A stretch of 64,000 nucleotides of DNA from Ampelocalamus luodianensis (Eukaryota; Streptophyta; Magnoliopsida; Poales; Poaceae). The stretch spans positions 8,783,501-8,847,500 of the forward strand of contig CM070617.1 in assembly GCA_036346255.1 (NCBI GenBank), read 5' to 3'. The position numbers and the translations under genes are program-made. Within the stretch, counting starts at the first letter, position 1; each line of letters starts with the position of its first letter. Below, piece after piece: positions 10,647 to 21,738 of this stretch. The notes under the pieces are model-generated. The model saw only the letters and a list, made by a program, of their open reading frames with translations. It did not search any database and had not been told where the DNA came from.

Positions 10647-12859
10647 TCCAAAGTAAAGTTCCTTTGTAGTTCATTGCCATATACCATATATTTCAAATAA
10701 TCAACATATCTAACTGATTACCTAAATGAACAATGGTTCAATATGTAATGCTCATCGGTTAGTCTTTGACACCAAAAATTAAATCTTAACGGCAAATAAC
10801 GATAATTTGCACACAAAAAAATATATTAACAACAATTTGCACAAAAGAAAAAAAATGAAGGAGGCAGTTGTAGGAGGTCGGGGTGACGGCGCGCAGGCGG
10901 GGCATCGAGCGGAGGTCGGGGCAGCGGCAACGCGGGAGGCAACATCAAGCGGGGGAGGAGGGAGGCTGGGGCGGGGGTCGGGGCGGCGGTGAGAGGGGTA
11001 GGGAGGTCGGGGCAGCGCCAAGGGAGGAGGTGGAGGAAGTTGGTCAGGGACGGCGCCGGTCGGAGGAGAAGGGAGGCGGTTGGGGGAGGTGATTAGGAGC
11101 GACATGGACAGCGGAGGCGGCGGAGACCAAGGCTGAGGGAGCGGCCAGAGGCGGAGGACGACAACGCTTGCAGGAGGCGCAAACCCTAGTGCCGCCGCTG
11201 TGTGCTCAAGGGTCGGGCTGTTCGAGTGTGGAGGGAGAATGAAGAGAGAAGGTGAGGATTTCACCTTTTATGTATGGTATGGAGTGAGTAAATACATTCA
11301 ACTTTCTTGGGCAAAGCCCAAACTTCATCCCGCGAAAAGCCACCGAAGCTACCCTCAACCGGCTTCTCGCTGTCGGCTTCATCATGTTGTGGGTTGCTTT
11401 TGACTTTTTCAAAAATGACTACTGAAAGCTGCCCATTCGAAACATCTTCTATCTTTTCCTAACGAAAAGCCAAAGTCTAAGTTGTACCAAACAGGCCCAA
11501 AGTCACCCCGCTTACTTTCCTTTCGTTGCAAGTGTAATTTGGGCGATATTCATTGTGCGCCACATCTTTGTCGTGCTTTTTCAAAACCTAACAAGCAGGG
11601 ATTTTGCTGGGCAATTTGAGCTGAAAATAAAATCAGGATGGATGGGGTTTTTTAGAGAGGATGAGGTGGCGTATGTTGGTACGCGCGTCACATGTCACAC
11701 GCAATTCATCGAGAATATAAAAGTGTGGTAATTCGTGATTCTGGACACTAATCCAAAGTAAAGTTCCTTTGTAGTTCATTGCCATATACCATATATTTCA
11801 AATAATCAACATATCTAACTGATTACCTAAATGAACAATGGTTCAATATGTAATGCTCATCGGTTAGTCTTTGACACCAAAAATTAAATCTTAACGGCAA
11901 ATAACGATAATTTGCACACAAAATAAAAATATTAACAACAATTTGCACAAAAGAAAAAAAATGAAGGAGGCAGTTGTAGGAGGTCGGGGTGACGGCGCGA
12001 AGGCGGGGCATCGAGCGGAGGTCGGGGCAGCGGCAACGCGGGAGGCAACATCAGCGGGGAGGAGGAGGTCTGGGGCGGAAGTCGGGCGCGCGGAGAGGGG
12101 TAGGGAGGTCGGCGCGCCAAGGAGGAGGGTGGAGAAGTTGGTCGAGGGCGGCGCGGTCGGAGAGAAGGAGGCGGTTGGGGAGGTGATTAGGAGCGACATG
12201 GGCGGCGGAGGCGCGGAGACCAAGGCGAGGAGCGCGAGAGCGGAGGACGACAACGCTTGCGGGAGGCGCAAACCCTAGTCTTGCCGCCGCAGTGTGCTCA
12301 AGGGTCGGGGCTGTTCGAGTGTGGAGGGGAGAATGAAGAGAGAGGTGAGGATTTCACCTTTTATGTATGGTATGGAGTGAGTAAATACATTCAACTTTCT
12401 TGGGCAAAGCCCAAACTTCATCCCGCTGAAAGCCACCAAGCTACCCTCAACCTGGCTTCCATTGTCGCTTCATCATGTTGTGGGTTGCTTTTGACTTTTC
12501 AAAATGACTCACTGAAAGCTGCCCATTCGCAAACATCTTCTATCTTTTCCTAACGAAAAGCCAAAGTCTAAGTTGTACCAAACAGCCCAAAGTCACCCCG
12601 CTTACTTTCCTTTCGTTGCAAGTGTAATTTGGGCGATATTCATTGTGCGCCACATCTTTGTCGTGCTTTTTCAAAACCTAACAAGCAGGGATTTTGCTGG
12701 GCAATTTGAGCTGAAAATAAAATCAGGATGGATGGGGTTTTTTAGAGGTGTGCCCCGAGGAGGAGAGGATGAGGTGGCGTATGTTGGTACGCGCGTCACA
12801 TGTCACACGCAATTCATCGAGAATATAAAAGTGTGGTAATTCGTGATTCTGGACACTAA
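10647..12859. repeat. 1.1-kb direct tandem duplication (copy 1 10647-11751, copy 2 11752-12859)
   Basis: Both copies start with 'tccaaagtaaagttccttt' and end with 'gtgattctggacacta', and they line up over their whole length. The junction at 11751/11752 has no spacer. Each copy has an AT-rich start, a purine-rich GC block of about 350 bp, and a tail containing 'gaaaagcc' and 'taccaaacag' words like those at grass transposon ends. The copies differ by small indels, including about 18 bp near 12747-12765 present only in copy 2. The Pro/Ala-rich minus-strand frames look like by-products of composition. Confidence 0.9.
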
Positions 12860-12904
12860 GGCCTCGCTTTTCAATGGAATCTCGCGAGAGTTTGGAAGGC
12901 ATAA

Positions 12905-13292
12905 GGCCAGTCTCAGTGCAAAGTTTCATTCCACCGTTTTCAAGACGTGACATCGTTGGTAACTGTGAATGAAACAAACTCTCTCAGTGCACACTTTCAT
13001 TTCACTATTTCATAGGGTACTTGCAACATTTAATTCTTGTAAGATGTGCGATCAATTGTGTCACATGAACTATAAACAGTGGCCACATGCCACGCAGATC
13101 GCATGAAACGAAAGGCGGCTCGATGCAAGTTTCGTGCGTTTTCCTAAACGTGGAAACATGGCGCTCGTTTCATGGCCATGAAACTCCAATCATCTCTCTC
13201 TTTCTCAACACATGCAAAACAATACTTTTTGCTGACATGTCACTCTATTTAATGTCCATGAAACTCCCATGACATCCCCATTGAGACTGGCC
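12905..13292. mobile_element. Tourist-like MITE (PIF/Harbinger), 388 bp
   Basis: The element begins 'ggccagtctcagtg' and ends with the near-perfect inverse 'cattgagactggcc'. It is flanked on both sides by the trinucleotide TAA (12902-12904 and 13293-13295), the usual target duplication of PIF/Harbinger transposons. The interior has repeated 'tttcat' and 'catgaaac' words and no transposase, so it is non-autonomous. Confidence 0.88.
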
Positions 13293-14217
13293 TAAGTTTC
13301 ACAGGAGCTTTACCGGAAACAATTTGATTTTCAGAAATCAGGGGAAAAAACACTCTTTTCGGATGATACGCGGGATTGAGATTGTTGGACCGTGTGTTTG
13401 TTCGGATATGTGTTGGGCCGTACGGACGGACGAACTGTACATGGGCTGGACTCTAGGTGATCTAGTTCTAACTTCCAAGGTAAGTGTCCAAGAATAGAAA
13501 AGGGCAAGGGATAATCTTAGGCCGACGCTACGTAAATATGATAGTTTGGGCCCATTGGGATTTGTGATTGCAGCTTTGGCCTTTCAGTGTGAAAATTCTG
13601 CGTGACAAATGCTAGCTATGTGGTGTTGATGATCTAGGTAAATGGCAGGCTGGTAAATCCCGTACAATTGTACAAATATGGGATCACCTTAATACAATCA
13701 GGCCCCGTTTGGAACTAGAAACGCTGTAGGAATTATAAATGGTATAAACAGTTTTTATGCAAAATTTCTACGTTCCAAATGAAGTGGAGCAATACTTTAT
13801 GATTTATCAAGCTTGCAACACTCCCAGTTTCGCTAATAGTACTAGCATCTGTTGTTCAGCTAGCAATACCAGAAGTCTTCAAGAAGCCAATGAGGATTTT
13901 AACCACAAAAGTAAGGACTTGGAGCCTAGTTTAACATTACTTCAACTAAAGACAGCGCACTGGATGCCTTGCTTCTGGTAGCGAAAGGCGTAAAGCGCCA
14001 TGCATGCAGAAACATGGTACAAACAGGGCAGAGATAAAGAGATCAGTGGAGCTCTGGTCGGTCGTAGTTGATGAAGTTCTCTGTAGCTCTTAGTTTGTTT
14101 ATTTATAACAGTAAAATATTTGTACTTGACATCTATCGATATTTAATTCTCCCCATATGACACTGGATAAATATTTTCTGACTCTGTCCCTCGTACAAAC
14201 ATCCGAATAAAAAAAAC
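13293..14217. other. Intergenic, no recognisable gene
   Basis: Near 13701 a 'ggccccgtttggaa' motif, frequent at ends of grass hAT-type elements, is present, but no partner end or target duplication was found. The small open frame at 13757-13981 has no recognisable domain. Confidence 0.4.
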
Positions 14218-14386
14218 GGATTTGCTATTTCTAAGTCGTCTAAAATTTTATTAGATTTAAATCAATTGTTGTGACCATTAGATTTGTGTAGAGATTAATG
14301 TATCATATAATTGGATATTGATCCAATAGATAAAACATGTAACTTATATTTAATAAAATTTCAGTCACCTTACTAATAAACAATCC
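14218..14386. mobile_element. Small MITE related to the one at 55455-55626
   Basis: Inverted ends 'ggatttgctatttctaagtc' and (reverse complement of the right side) 'ggattgtttattagtaag' enclose AT-rich DNA with the core 'gttgtgaccattagatttg'. The same core and end sequences occur in the element at 55455-55626. A-rich flanks hide the target duplication. The element lies about 100 bp upstream of the next gene's start codon, so it may sit in its promoter. Confidence 0.65.
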
Positions 14387-14487
14387 ATAAAAAACGGAAA
14401 AGAGAAGATATCAAATGAACGCAATCTGCATCAATCACCGGACGACTAGCTCCAGACTGCAGCTGAGCTGAGCGCTCCAATCAGCGC

Positions 14488-15618
14488 ATGGAATCCTCGC
14501 TCTGCGCGTTGCGTGCCACGGTTACCGGAGCACATGCCGCTCCGTGCCGCCGCCGCGGCCGTGCCCCGCCACACCACTGGAGGGCTCACACCGTGCGCGC
14601 CCAGGCGCCGGCGCCGCTGCCCAGGGCCGCGCTTAGGGTGGGTGCCGGCGTGGCGCTGGCGCTGGTCCTGGGCAGCGCCTCGTGGGCAGCGCGAGGCGGG
14701 GGTGCTGGCCCCGTCCTCCTGCAGCCGGCCACGGTGTGCGCCCTCAACGCCGTCACCGACCTCTCGTCACGCGCCTCCGTGGAGCGGGGCGACACCGCCG
14801 TGGTGGCGGCCATGAGGACGAGCGTGGACGTGCTCTCGGACTCGCTGTTCCGGCGCGAGGACGCGCCCAGGGACCACGCCACGCTGATGGACCTCGTCTT
14901 CGAGCAAGTCACCAAGGAGGTATCTCCCCCTCTCATCTTGATCCATTTCTTCGTACAACCCGCATCTCTCTACATGGCAAGTTTAGCTAGACCAAGAACG
15001 TGTGCCATATATCAAGTGCGTGTGTCTGTCATGCGCAGCACATCGGCGACAGGGGAAAGCTGACGAGCATGCTGCAGAAGGAGTGGTCGGCGTCGCGCGA
15101 CTCCGAAAGGAGGCTCGACCTCGGCCTGCTGCTCACTGACGTACTCATCAACCAGGTGAGTTTTTACGTCTTCCATTTTTGTGTTTTAAGCTTGCTTATC
15201 TACTCCGTTTGGCAATATTAAGACATGCTCTGTAAGTGATGTATGTATTGATCTCATCAGCACTTTGTTTAATCTTGTAGAGAGAATGGCAGAGGGCAAA
15301 GGAAGTTTGCCAGCAACTGACTAGCCGCCACCAACGTGACTCGAGGCCTTACCTACACTTGGTAATGTTTTTGTTCTTACTACTTCATGTGACCAAGTTC
15401 TCTACTCAGCTTTTATCATAGATATCTGCAAATCTTGCGCTTAATGCTGCTTTCTTCAGGCTGTCATTAACATGATGATGGCAGTGGAGACCATGCTGTC
15501 TCCGGAGACGGCCACCGCTGATGACATCGAGAGGGTGTCCAAGAATGCTATGGACGCCTGGAAAGAGTTCAAGAACAAGTACGAGCTAGCCAAGGGGTCG
15601 ATAGCTTCCAGCACCTGA
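14488..15618 (+). CDS. Chloroplast lumen TPR-like protein (lumen common family), four exons
   Basis: Exons are 14488-14919, 15039-15155, 15281-15361 and 15460-15618, all with GT-AG introns in phase 0, giving 262 aa. The N terminus is rich in Ala, Arg and Pro and lacks acidic residues, like a plastid transit peptide. A hydrophobic segment follows at about residues 50-67 (VGAGVALALVLGSASWAA), which fits a bipartite thylakoid-lumen signal. The mature part is helical (REWQRAKEVCQQLTSR, then AVINMMMAVETML) and ends in AMDAWKEFKNKYELAKGS. This resembles the Arabidopsis 'chloroplast lumen common family' (At2g37400/At3g53560 type), an assignment made from memory and not checked. The exact role of that family is unclear. 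The gene converges on the DUF616 gene downstream. Splicing is well supported by frame continuity. Confidence 0.75.
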
Positions 15619-15913
15619 CCTGATATACACAGTACTCAAATACTGTGCTTGCCTATGCCAAAGCTTTCTGTTGAGTACTGAAGACAATTCTTGTGATGAA
15701 TCTTGGTGTGTTGCCGACGTAGTTGCGTGTGAAGTTGCTGAAATGCTTGCGACCTAAATGTACTCATTAAGACATATATGTTCTACATTCCATAATTAGT
15801 TACCAAAACTCCTATTTGTGTGCTCGTGTTTACAAATTTCCTCCTCCAGTATATCTACAAGAATGCAATCTTCAGAACAAAAAAATGAATGCAATGCTGC
15901 ATTTGCATAGATC
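15619..15913. other. Convergent 3' intergenic region
   Basis: About 295 bp separates the stop codons of two converging genes. It must hold both 3' UTRs, so their transcripts may overlap. No clear canonical poly(A) signal stands out on either strand. Confidence 0.5.
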
Positions 15914-18293
15914 TTATTCAGTAGGCTCCCCCCACATCTTCAGAAGGTACCTCTCGCAGCTACTCCCGGCGATGTCTTCTGAAGATGCCATCCTGGTGAA
16001 CCCCTGCTGCTTCCCTCCTCCCCCGCCGTTGTCACGCTTCAGGTTGTGCCGGTACTCGACGGCGATGTGCTCGAACACCTCGACCTCGAACATGTTCATG
16101 CTCACCTTGGGGCTCATCTGGTCCCTGACGTAGGCGAAGGAGAGCTGGTCGCGCGGGTTGAACGCCTCCAGCTCGTTGAACAGCAGGCAGGAGAAGAGGT
16201 CGCTGGCTAGGCCGTGCCTCCTGATGATGATTGCCGTGTCCGGCACATCTGCAGCATTCCAAGTCAATATATGTACAGCGCTCATGATCTCATATTGTGA
16301 TATCAGAATTTATGTATTGTTCTGGTTGTGACTTGTCACACACTAGTATATGTCATCAATATTGACATATTATCTACTTACATTTGTTCATCTTATTGAC
16401 ATTGTTGAAATGTCCGTGTCAGAAACTATCTGTTTTTTTGGTTGATCAAACGACAAATCAGAATCAAACGCAGGCAGGTAGGTTCTGTCTCGGTCTCCAT
16501 TACATACCTGATGGATATGGAAGCTTGCTAGGGGACCATGGCTGCAAGCCGTTCCTGCAGTACGTCTCCATCTGCACCCTGATGGCCTCGACGTCCCCCC
16601 ACTTGCGCCACCGCGCCGTCGCGATCGCCTCCTCCATGGTGTGAAGGTTGAACGGGTGCTTGGAGACAGCCATGTCCACGCCCTTCTCGACGAGAAGCGA
16701 GTGCACTAGCAGCAGCGGGTCAACCGTGAGCTGCATCTTGGCGTCAACCCACACGCTGAACTTGGCGTTCGGGAACAGCCTGTGCAGGAGGTGCTTCACG
16801 ACGACGCCGTTCATCGCCGGGTTCTCGTAGGGGAGCTGCTGCTCGCCAGCCCCGGTGCCGCCCAGCCTCACCACGCGCCATGCGCCGACCGTGCTGGCCT
16901 CTTTGTTCTCGTCTTTGAGGATGCTGTGGCCCGCGAGGACCTTGCGGGTATGGTCGTCGACGAACATGAAGAAGCACGCCGTGTTGAGCGTCTCGGACCC
17001 GATCCCCTTGGGCTGCCGGATCTTGTCGTGGTCGTTCAAGATCGCCGAGGCCACCACCACGCCATTGCACTTCTCCATGGCCAATCTGTCTGAAACCATA
17101 AACATTAAAGAAGCTCACTTTCGGATTCGCAAAGAACGGTAAAGTTTTGTATAGTGTCGTTCTTGATGATTGCACCACAGTACCACACACAAATCACCTG
17201 ACTTGTATATGCAAAAGAAAACATCAAAGCAAAAGCAATTATATCTGGCTTGCGTCACAAGGGATAATAATGACTCGAAAGAAATAATTGGGTTACAATG
17301 TGCCTGCTACTCAAACGCTGAAATTATAAACAATCTCACAGTAAATATGTCTCCTGTGCGCAAATGCGACTTAGGTCAAAGAACTCACCAACTTGTCTGA
17401 GAGGGAACACCTTGAAGAATCCACAGGGAATTTCCACTGCACTGTCAGTGTGACTGAAGAACGATCTCCGTTCCTCGTCGGACAAATTCCCCGCAAACGA
17501 GTCCCTCCTGCCATTCTGGTACTGCAATACATGGGATGAAGAAGGAGACGCCGAGAGGTTGCGGCAGAGGCCATTGATTTCTTCCAAGACAGTCTTATAG
17601 TCTGCTCCAAGAACAAAATTTATGAATCACTCTTTGGGTAAAAATATTGATCACGAAGGGGGCAAAGAGATAAAAACAAAAGCATCCGTATTTGTTGCAT
17701 ACGACCACAGATGAAAAGAAAGCAGAACCATTCGCAAAGAACAAGAAGTTTCACGGTGAGTTTTCGTGAAAAGAAACATACATCAATTTCAAGAGAGTAA
17801 AGCAAAGAAAAAAAAGGACGCGATTCATGTAGCCGAAAGAAAATCCAGGCTAAGTAATCAAACGTGTCGCGACAACTCGTGCGGAAGAATCGGATCGCTA
17901 CGAATCATCCATGCATCAAACAGCGGCACCGATCCAATCTGACGAAACAAACATGAACGAAAGAAGGAAACAAAGCTGCACCGCGAAAGTTTCTCGACGG
18001 TGCAGTTCTTGTACGGAGAGACCTGAGAAGACCGCTGGGTAGGAGCAGAGCGCGCGCGGGGTGGGGAGGGCGTGCTTGTGCTCGCCGTAACCGCCCGGGT
18101 ACTCGAAGAGCGTCGTCGCCGCCGCCGCGGAGGAGGAGCGGGAGGGGAGGAGGAGGAGGCAGCGCGAGGAGGAGTCGGGGTCGGAGAAGGAGACGTAGAG
18201 GGCTAGCGGGAGGGTGGTGAGGAGGTAGAGGAGGGAGAGGCAGAGCAGCTTCGACTGTAGCACCGGGGGGCTCCGCACGCGCACCCACCCCAT
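15914..18293 (-). CDS. DUF616 glycosyltransferase-like membrane protein (TOD1/MUCI70 family), four exons
   Basis: Minus-strand exons are 18293-18023, 17601-17389, 17089-16508 and 16248-15914. All introns are GT-AG in phase 1, giving 466 aa. The start MGWVRVRSPP precedes one membrane helix at about residues 16-36, as in a type II Golgi protein, so it is preferred over the longer upstream frame. A FEYPGGYGEHKHALP motif precedes the DUF616 domain. Hallmarks are VEIPCGFF, ASAILNDHDKIRQPKG, FFMFVDDHT, NGVVVKHLLHRLFPNAKFS, VWVDAK, MAVSKHPF, ARWRKWGDV, METYCRNGLQPW, DVPDTAIIIRRH, FNELEAFNPRDQLSFAYV and VFEHIAVEYRHNL. Arabidopsis relatives are TOD1 (reported alkaline ceramidase, turgor regulation) and MUCI70 (mucilage polysaccharide synthesis). 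The overall layout is closer to TOD1. Biochemical activity is not settled by sequence. Confidence 0.85.
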
Positions 18294-18599
18294 GCCAACG
18301 CCACCTGCGTGCGTGGGGTGGCGTTGCCGTTTGAGCTTTCGGACGTCCGCTCGTCTGTTTGGTGGCAATCTTCTGCTGAGGGCGGGCGCATCAGGGCGCG
18401 GACTGACGTGAGTGATCGTATTCACAGGGGTTTCGGTTGTTATTAGTTGGTTAATGGTTGCGATTCACTCTGGATTATGATGTTGCGTTTGCACAACGCA
18501 TGCAAGTATTAATTCGTACAAGATTCGGAAATAAATGTCTAGTGGGATTTGCTGTTTACTGACCATTTTTTTCTTTTAAAAAAGCCGGTCATATTTTTT
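18294..18599. other. Upstream region of the DUF616 gene
   Basis: This holds the presumed promoter and 5' UTR of the minus-strand DUF616 gene. No clear TATA box was recognised. The minus-strand frame stays open to 18425, but the residues upstream of MGWV are not like the family. Confidence 0.4.
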
Positions 18600-19090
18600 T
18601 AGAAGAAATCTATTTTACACCCGGCCCTTACCTTCACAAAAAGTCCACTTAACACTCTCCACTACAAAATCGGACATTTAACACCATAAACTTACAAAAC
18701 CGATCAATTTACACCCTAATGCGGTTTTCATAATGTGGATCCCACGCAAGGTGGTTTTCGCCGTATTGGCAGCCACATCATTGAGTTTTGGTAATGATGA
18801 TCCAATTCAAAGATATTGACATCCACATCGTTGACATCTTTATCATTCCTTCTCTCTTTGTGTACATTCTCTTTCAACTTCTCATCATCATCTCTCAGCT
18901 TATTTGGATCCGCCTCAGTGAAATCCGATGAAATGGCAGTCAAAATAGCAAAAACCACCTTGAGTTGGACCTGTCATCAAAACCGCTCTCCAAAACCGAT
19001 TTAGGGTGTAAATTGATCCGATTTTATAAATTTAGGTGGTTAAGTAAACTTTTCGAAAGTTTTAAGGTGTAAAATGGCTGTATTCCTATT
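18600..19090. mobile_element. Long-inverted-repeat element (MITE or Mutator-like), about 490 bp
   Basis: The left arm (about 18606-18735) has 'ttttacacc', 'cacttaac', 'aaaatcgga' and 'caatttacaccctaa' blocks. The right arm (about 18975-19080) carries the same blocks in inverse order. The middle is AT-rich without coding potential. Exact ends and target duplication were not found. A related end occurs at about 53830-53990. Confidence 0.65.
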
Positions 19091-19099
19091 TTTTTAGCC

Positions 19100-19306
19100 A
19101 AATGGAGAATTTCATTAATCATGAATAGAGTTACGATCCTCCGTCAAGCCAAATAAAAGGAAATCAAGTGTACAATTAAGCCACGTACACCCCTTACAGC
19201 TAAAAGAAGCTAATTTAGCACACGCATGTGATGATCCATTAGCATCTCTACGAACATAGCAAAGTTTAAAATCATTCAACATTGGACTGAGCCCCCGGAT
19301 ATCTGC
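19100..19306 (-). pseudogene. LINE RNase H-like C-terminal remnant
   Basis: On the minus strand this reads VRRDANGSSHACAKLASF, then W-LNCTLDFLLFGLTED, then a stop. This resembles the end of the RNase H domain found in plant LINE-related proteins. Its upstream part is cut off by the solo LTR that begins at 19312. Confidence 0.6.
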
Positions 19307-21019
19307 CAGAATGTGAGAACCCGCATAATTAAGCTAAGCTAATCTAGCAGTAGTTTGTAGTTGGCGATAATAAAATTCATTAAGTTCTTGTCTCTGTAAT
19401 AGCTCTGTCATCTTCATTCATTCATTTTTTGCATCTAGCCAATAGATCATAATCATCATAATCATAACCATCGTCATCATATTTATAATCATCATCATCA
19501 TCATTTTGTTGCAACCAATTCATAGTTTGTATGAGCACAAAATAAAATTTACATGCCATTGATTTTGCATTCATTTCAATCAAAGCATCCATTTGCAAGT
19601 GTTCAATCCTCATTGCACTTCCCGCTGTTTCTTCTGCCACATCACAGGGAAGCCACAGCTAGCACAGTCGAGCCATTCCCCCTTGCGTTTTCTTCGCACA
19701 CCCCTCTATTTCCCTGCGGACCACGGTAGCCGACTGGCTCACCCTTATCCACAGACCCCCATCGCCACATTCACTCACCCCACTGCCTCTCCAGCCAATC
19801 CCCTTCCAGGAGCTAGGAGCACGGAGAAGCCAGCGCCAGTGGAGATCGGAGGAGGCGAAAAGCGCAGCCGTGGCAGCTCGTGAGCAAGCGACCACCGGCC
19901 GCACCTAGAACAGCAAGAAGGCGACCCTTCCCCCTCCACTGCCGGCAGCACCCTTTTCTCCACCACAAACCTTCGCATCAGCTCCAACCCTACAAACCAA
20001 CCCAATCCTCAAGCCTCAGGTAAACCCTCTCCAAACCCCCCCTGCAACCATCATGTGCATACCTGCAAGAAGATCAAGTCTCCATCAGGATCCTTCCAAC
20101 ATGCATGAGCATCATCACAAATCAAAATCATCTCATCATAAGCAAACTAATTTCTGCACAGTTGGATCAGGAGAGGAAGGGAGTAGAGTGAGAGAGAGAG
20201 TCGGGCAAAGTCTGGGTGGAGTAGCCGTGGCCGTGAGGTCGGCCACTGTGAAGACCGAGCTAGGGTGTAACATCCCAAATTATGTTACCAAAAATAAAGT
20301 TAATAAAGTTATGAATTTGTTAGAATTTCTGAAAAAATTAAAAGAGAATATTTGCTTTTCTTGAATTTCCTAAAAAAAAAATTAAAATAAACAAAAAAAA
20401 ATTATTAAATTTTCTGAGATTTTATTGGATTTAAAGTAAAAAAAATTAATTTCTAGAATTTTCTGGAATTTTCAAAGCTTTTTCCTAATTACTTTAAAGC
20501 CAAAATAAATTATGTGCAAAAATAATAGCCAACCTTAAGTTGAATTTTTTTTTATTAAATCCAAAATAATTTAAGAAATTTTTATAAATTTTTCTAGAAA
20601 TTTTGGACTCTATTTGCTATGTTCTAAAAATATTTGATTTATTGCTTAATCTTTATTTCGAAAATAAATAATAATAAAAAAATATGTTCGGACAACACTC
20701 ATGAATTGTTCGGACCAATTGCCTACTGGAAAATCTTTCTTTGCAGTGTTTGGATCTTTGCCGAGTGCAATTTTTCGCACTCGGCAAGAAGCTTTTTGTC
20801 GAGTGCAAAAAACACTTGGCAAAATAAAAACACTCGGTGAAACAAGGTCTTTGCCGAGTGTTTTTATTTTGGCACTTTCAAAAAGGTCTTTGCCGAGTGT
20901 TTTTTGCACTCGGCAAACAACATCTTTGCCGAGTGCACAAATTTGGCACTCGGCAAAGAGGACATTGCCGAGTGTTTTTAACACTCGGCAAAATAGAACT
21001 TCAAAGCACATTTTGAAGC

Positions 21020-21312
21020 AATAAATTAATTCAAATGAAAAGTTTTCAACTACAAAGTTGTATACCTTCTCAAGACCTAGAACTTTTATTTTGGACGCAT
21101 CTTTCATTCGACAAAGTGATAGTGTAACGTTGTTCACAAATCTACATTTCTCTCATTATATAGTTTTTCATGAAACTAGAAGAGAGATATATAAGATTTG
21201 TGAACAATGTTACTACCACTATGTCGGATGAACAAATGATCAAAATAAAAGTTGTATATATTCATAAGTTATACAACTTTGTAGTTGAAAACTTTTTAAT
21301 TTGAATTAATTT
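21020..21312. repeat. Long imperfect inverted repeat (hairpin) inside the CACTA element
   Basis: The left arm (about 21020-21165) and right arm (about 21180-21312) share, in inverse order, 'caactacaaagttgtata', 'aacttttattttg' and 'gttcacaaatct'. A transcript could fold into a stem of over 100 bp. Related half-units with 'acctcggatggagaaact' and 'actttgtagttgacaact' follow at 21370-21600. Confidence 0.75.
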
Positions 21313-21682
21313 TGCCAACTTAAACTATGTTTTGAATTTCAAAATTTTAAAATTCGATTTTTTTAAAGTACCTCGGATGGAGAAACTCCCTAAATGAACT
21401 TTGTAGATCTAGAAAAGTTATGAAACTTTGTAGTTGACAACATTTTGATTTGAAATCATCTTGTCACATAAAACTACGTTTGAATTTATCAAATTTGAAA
21501 TTCGAATTTTTCAAACGACCTCGGATGGAGAAACTACCAAAATGAAAGTTGTAGATCTCAAAAGTTAAGAAACTTTGTAGTTGACAACTTTTTGATTTGA
21601 ATTCGTTTAGAGCCTCAAACAAGCAATTTATACTCGGTTTTGTATAATATACGGGGCCAAATGCAATACAGACATAAGTGAT

Positions 21683-21738
21683 AGTGTAGTGCAGTGGTAG
21701 AGGAGGCTTAGCGAGGAGAGGTTGCGGTTCGAACCCCA
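21683..21738 (+). other. tRNA-like Pol III box A/box B pair inside the CACTA element
   Basis: 'tagtgcagtggtagagg' resembles a Pol III box A and 'gcggttcgaacccc' is a near-perfect box B, about 35 bp apart. The region does not fold into a full tRNA that I can define and lacks an anticodon arm I would trust. It may be a tRNA-derived SINE remnant carried by this CACTA family. Confidence 0.5.

Noticed and set aside
10779..12278. Pro/Ala-rich minus-strand frames and Arg/Gly-rich plus-strand frames in the tandem duplication
   Set aside because: They are low-complexity, damaged by different indels in the two copies, and match no family.
18294..18425. 44-residue N-terminal extension of the DUF616 protein
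   Set aside because: The extension is basic and low-complexity, whereas MGWVRV followed by a membrane helix fits a type II Golgi protein.
21683..21738. A genuine tRNA gene
   Set aside because: Box A and box B are present, but no credible cloverleaf, anticodon loop or terminator could be defined.
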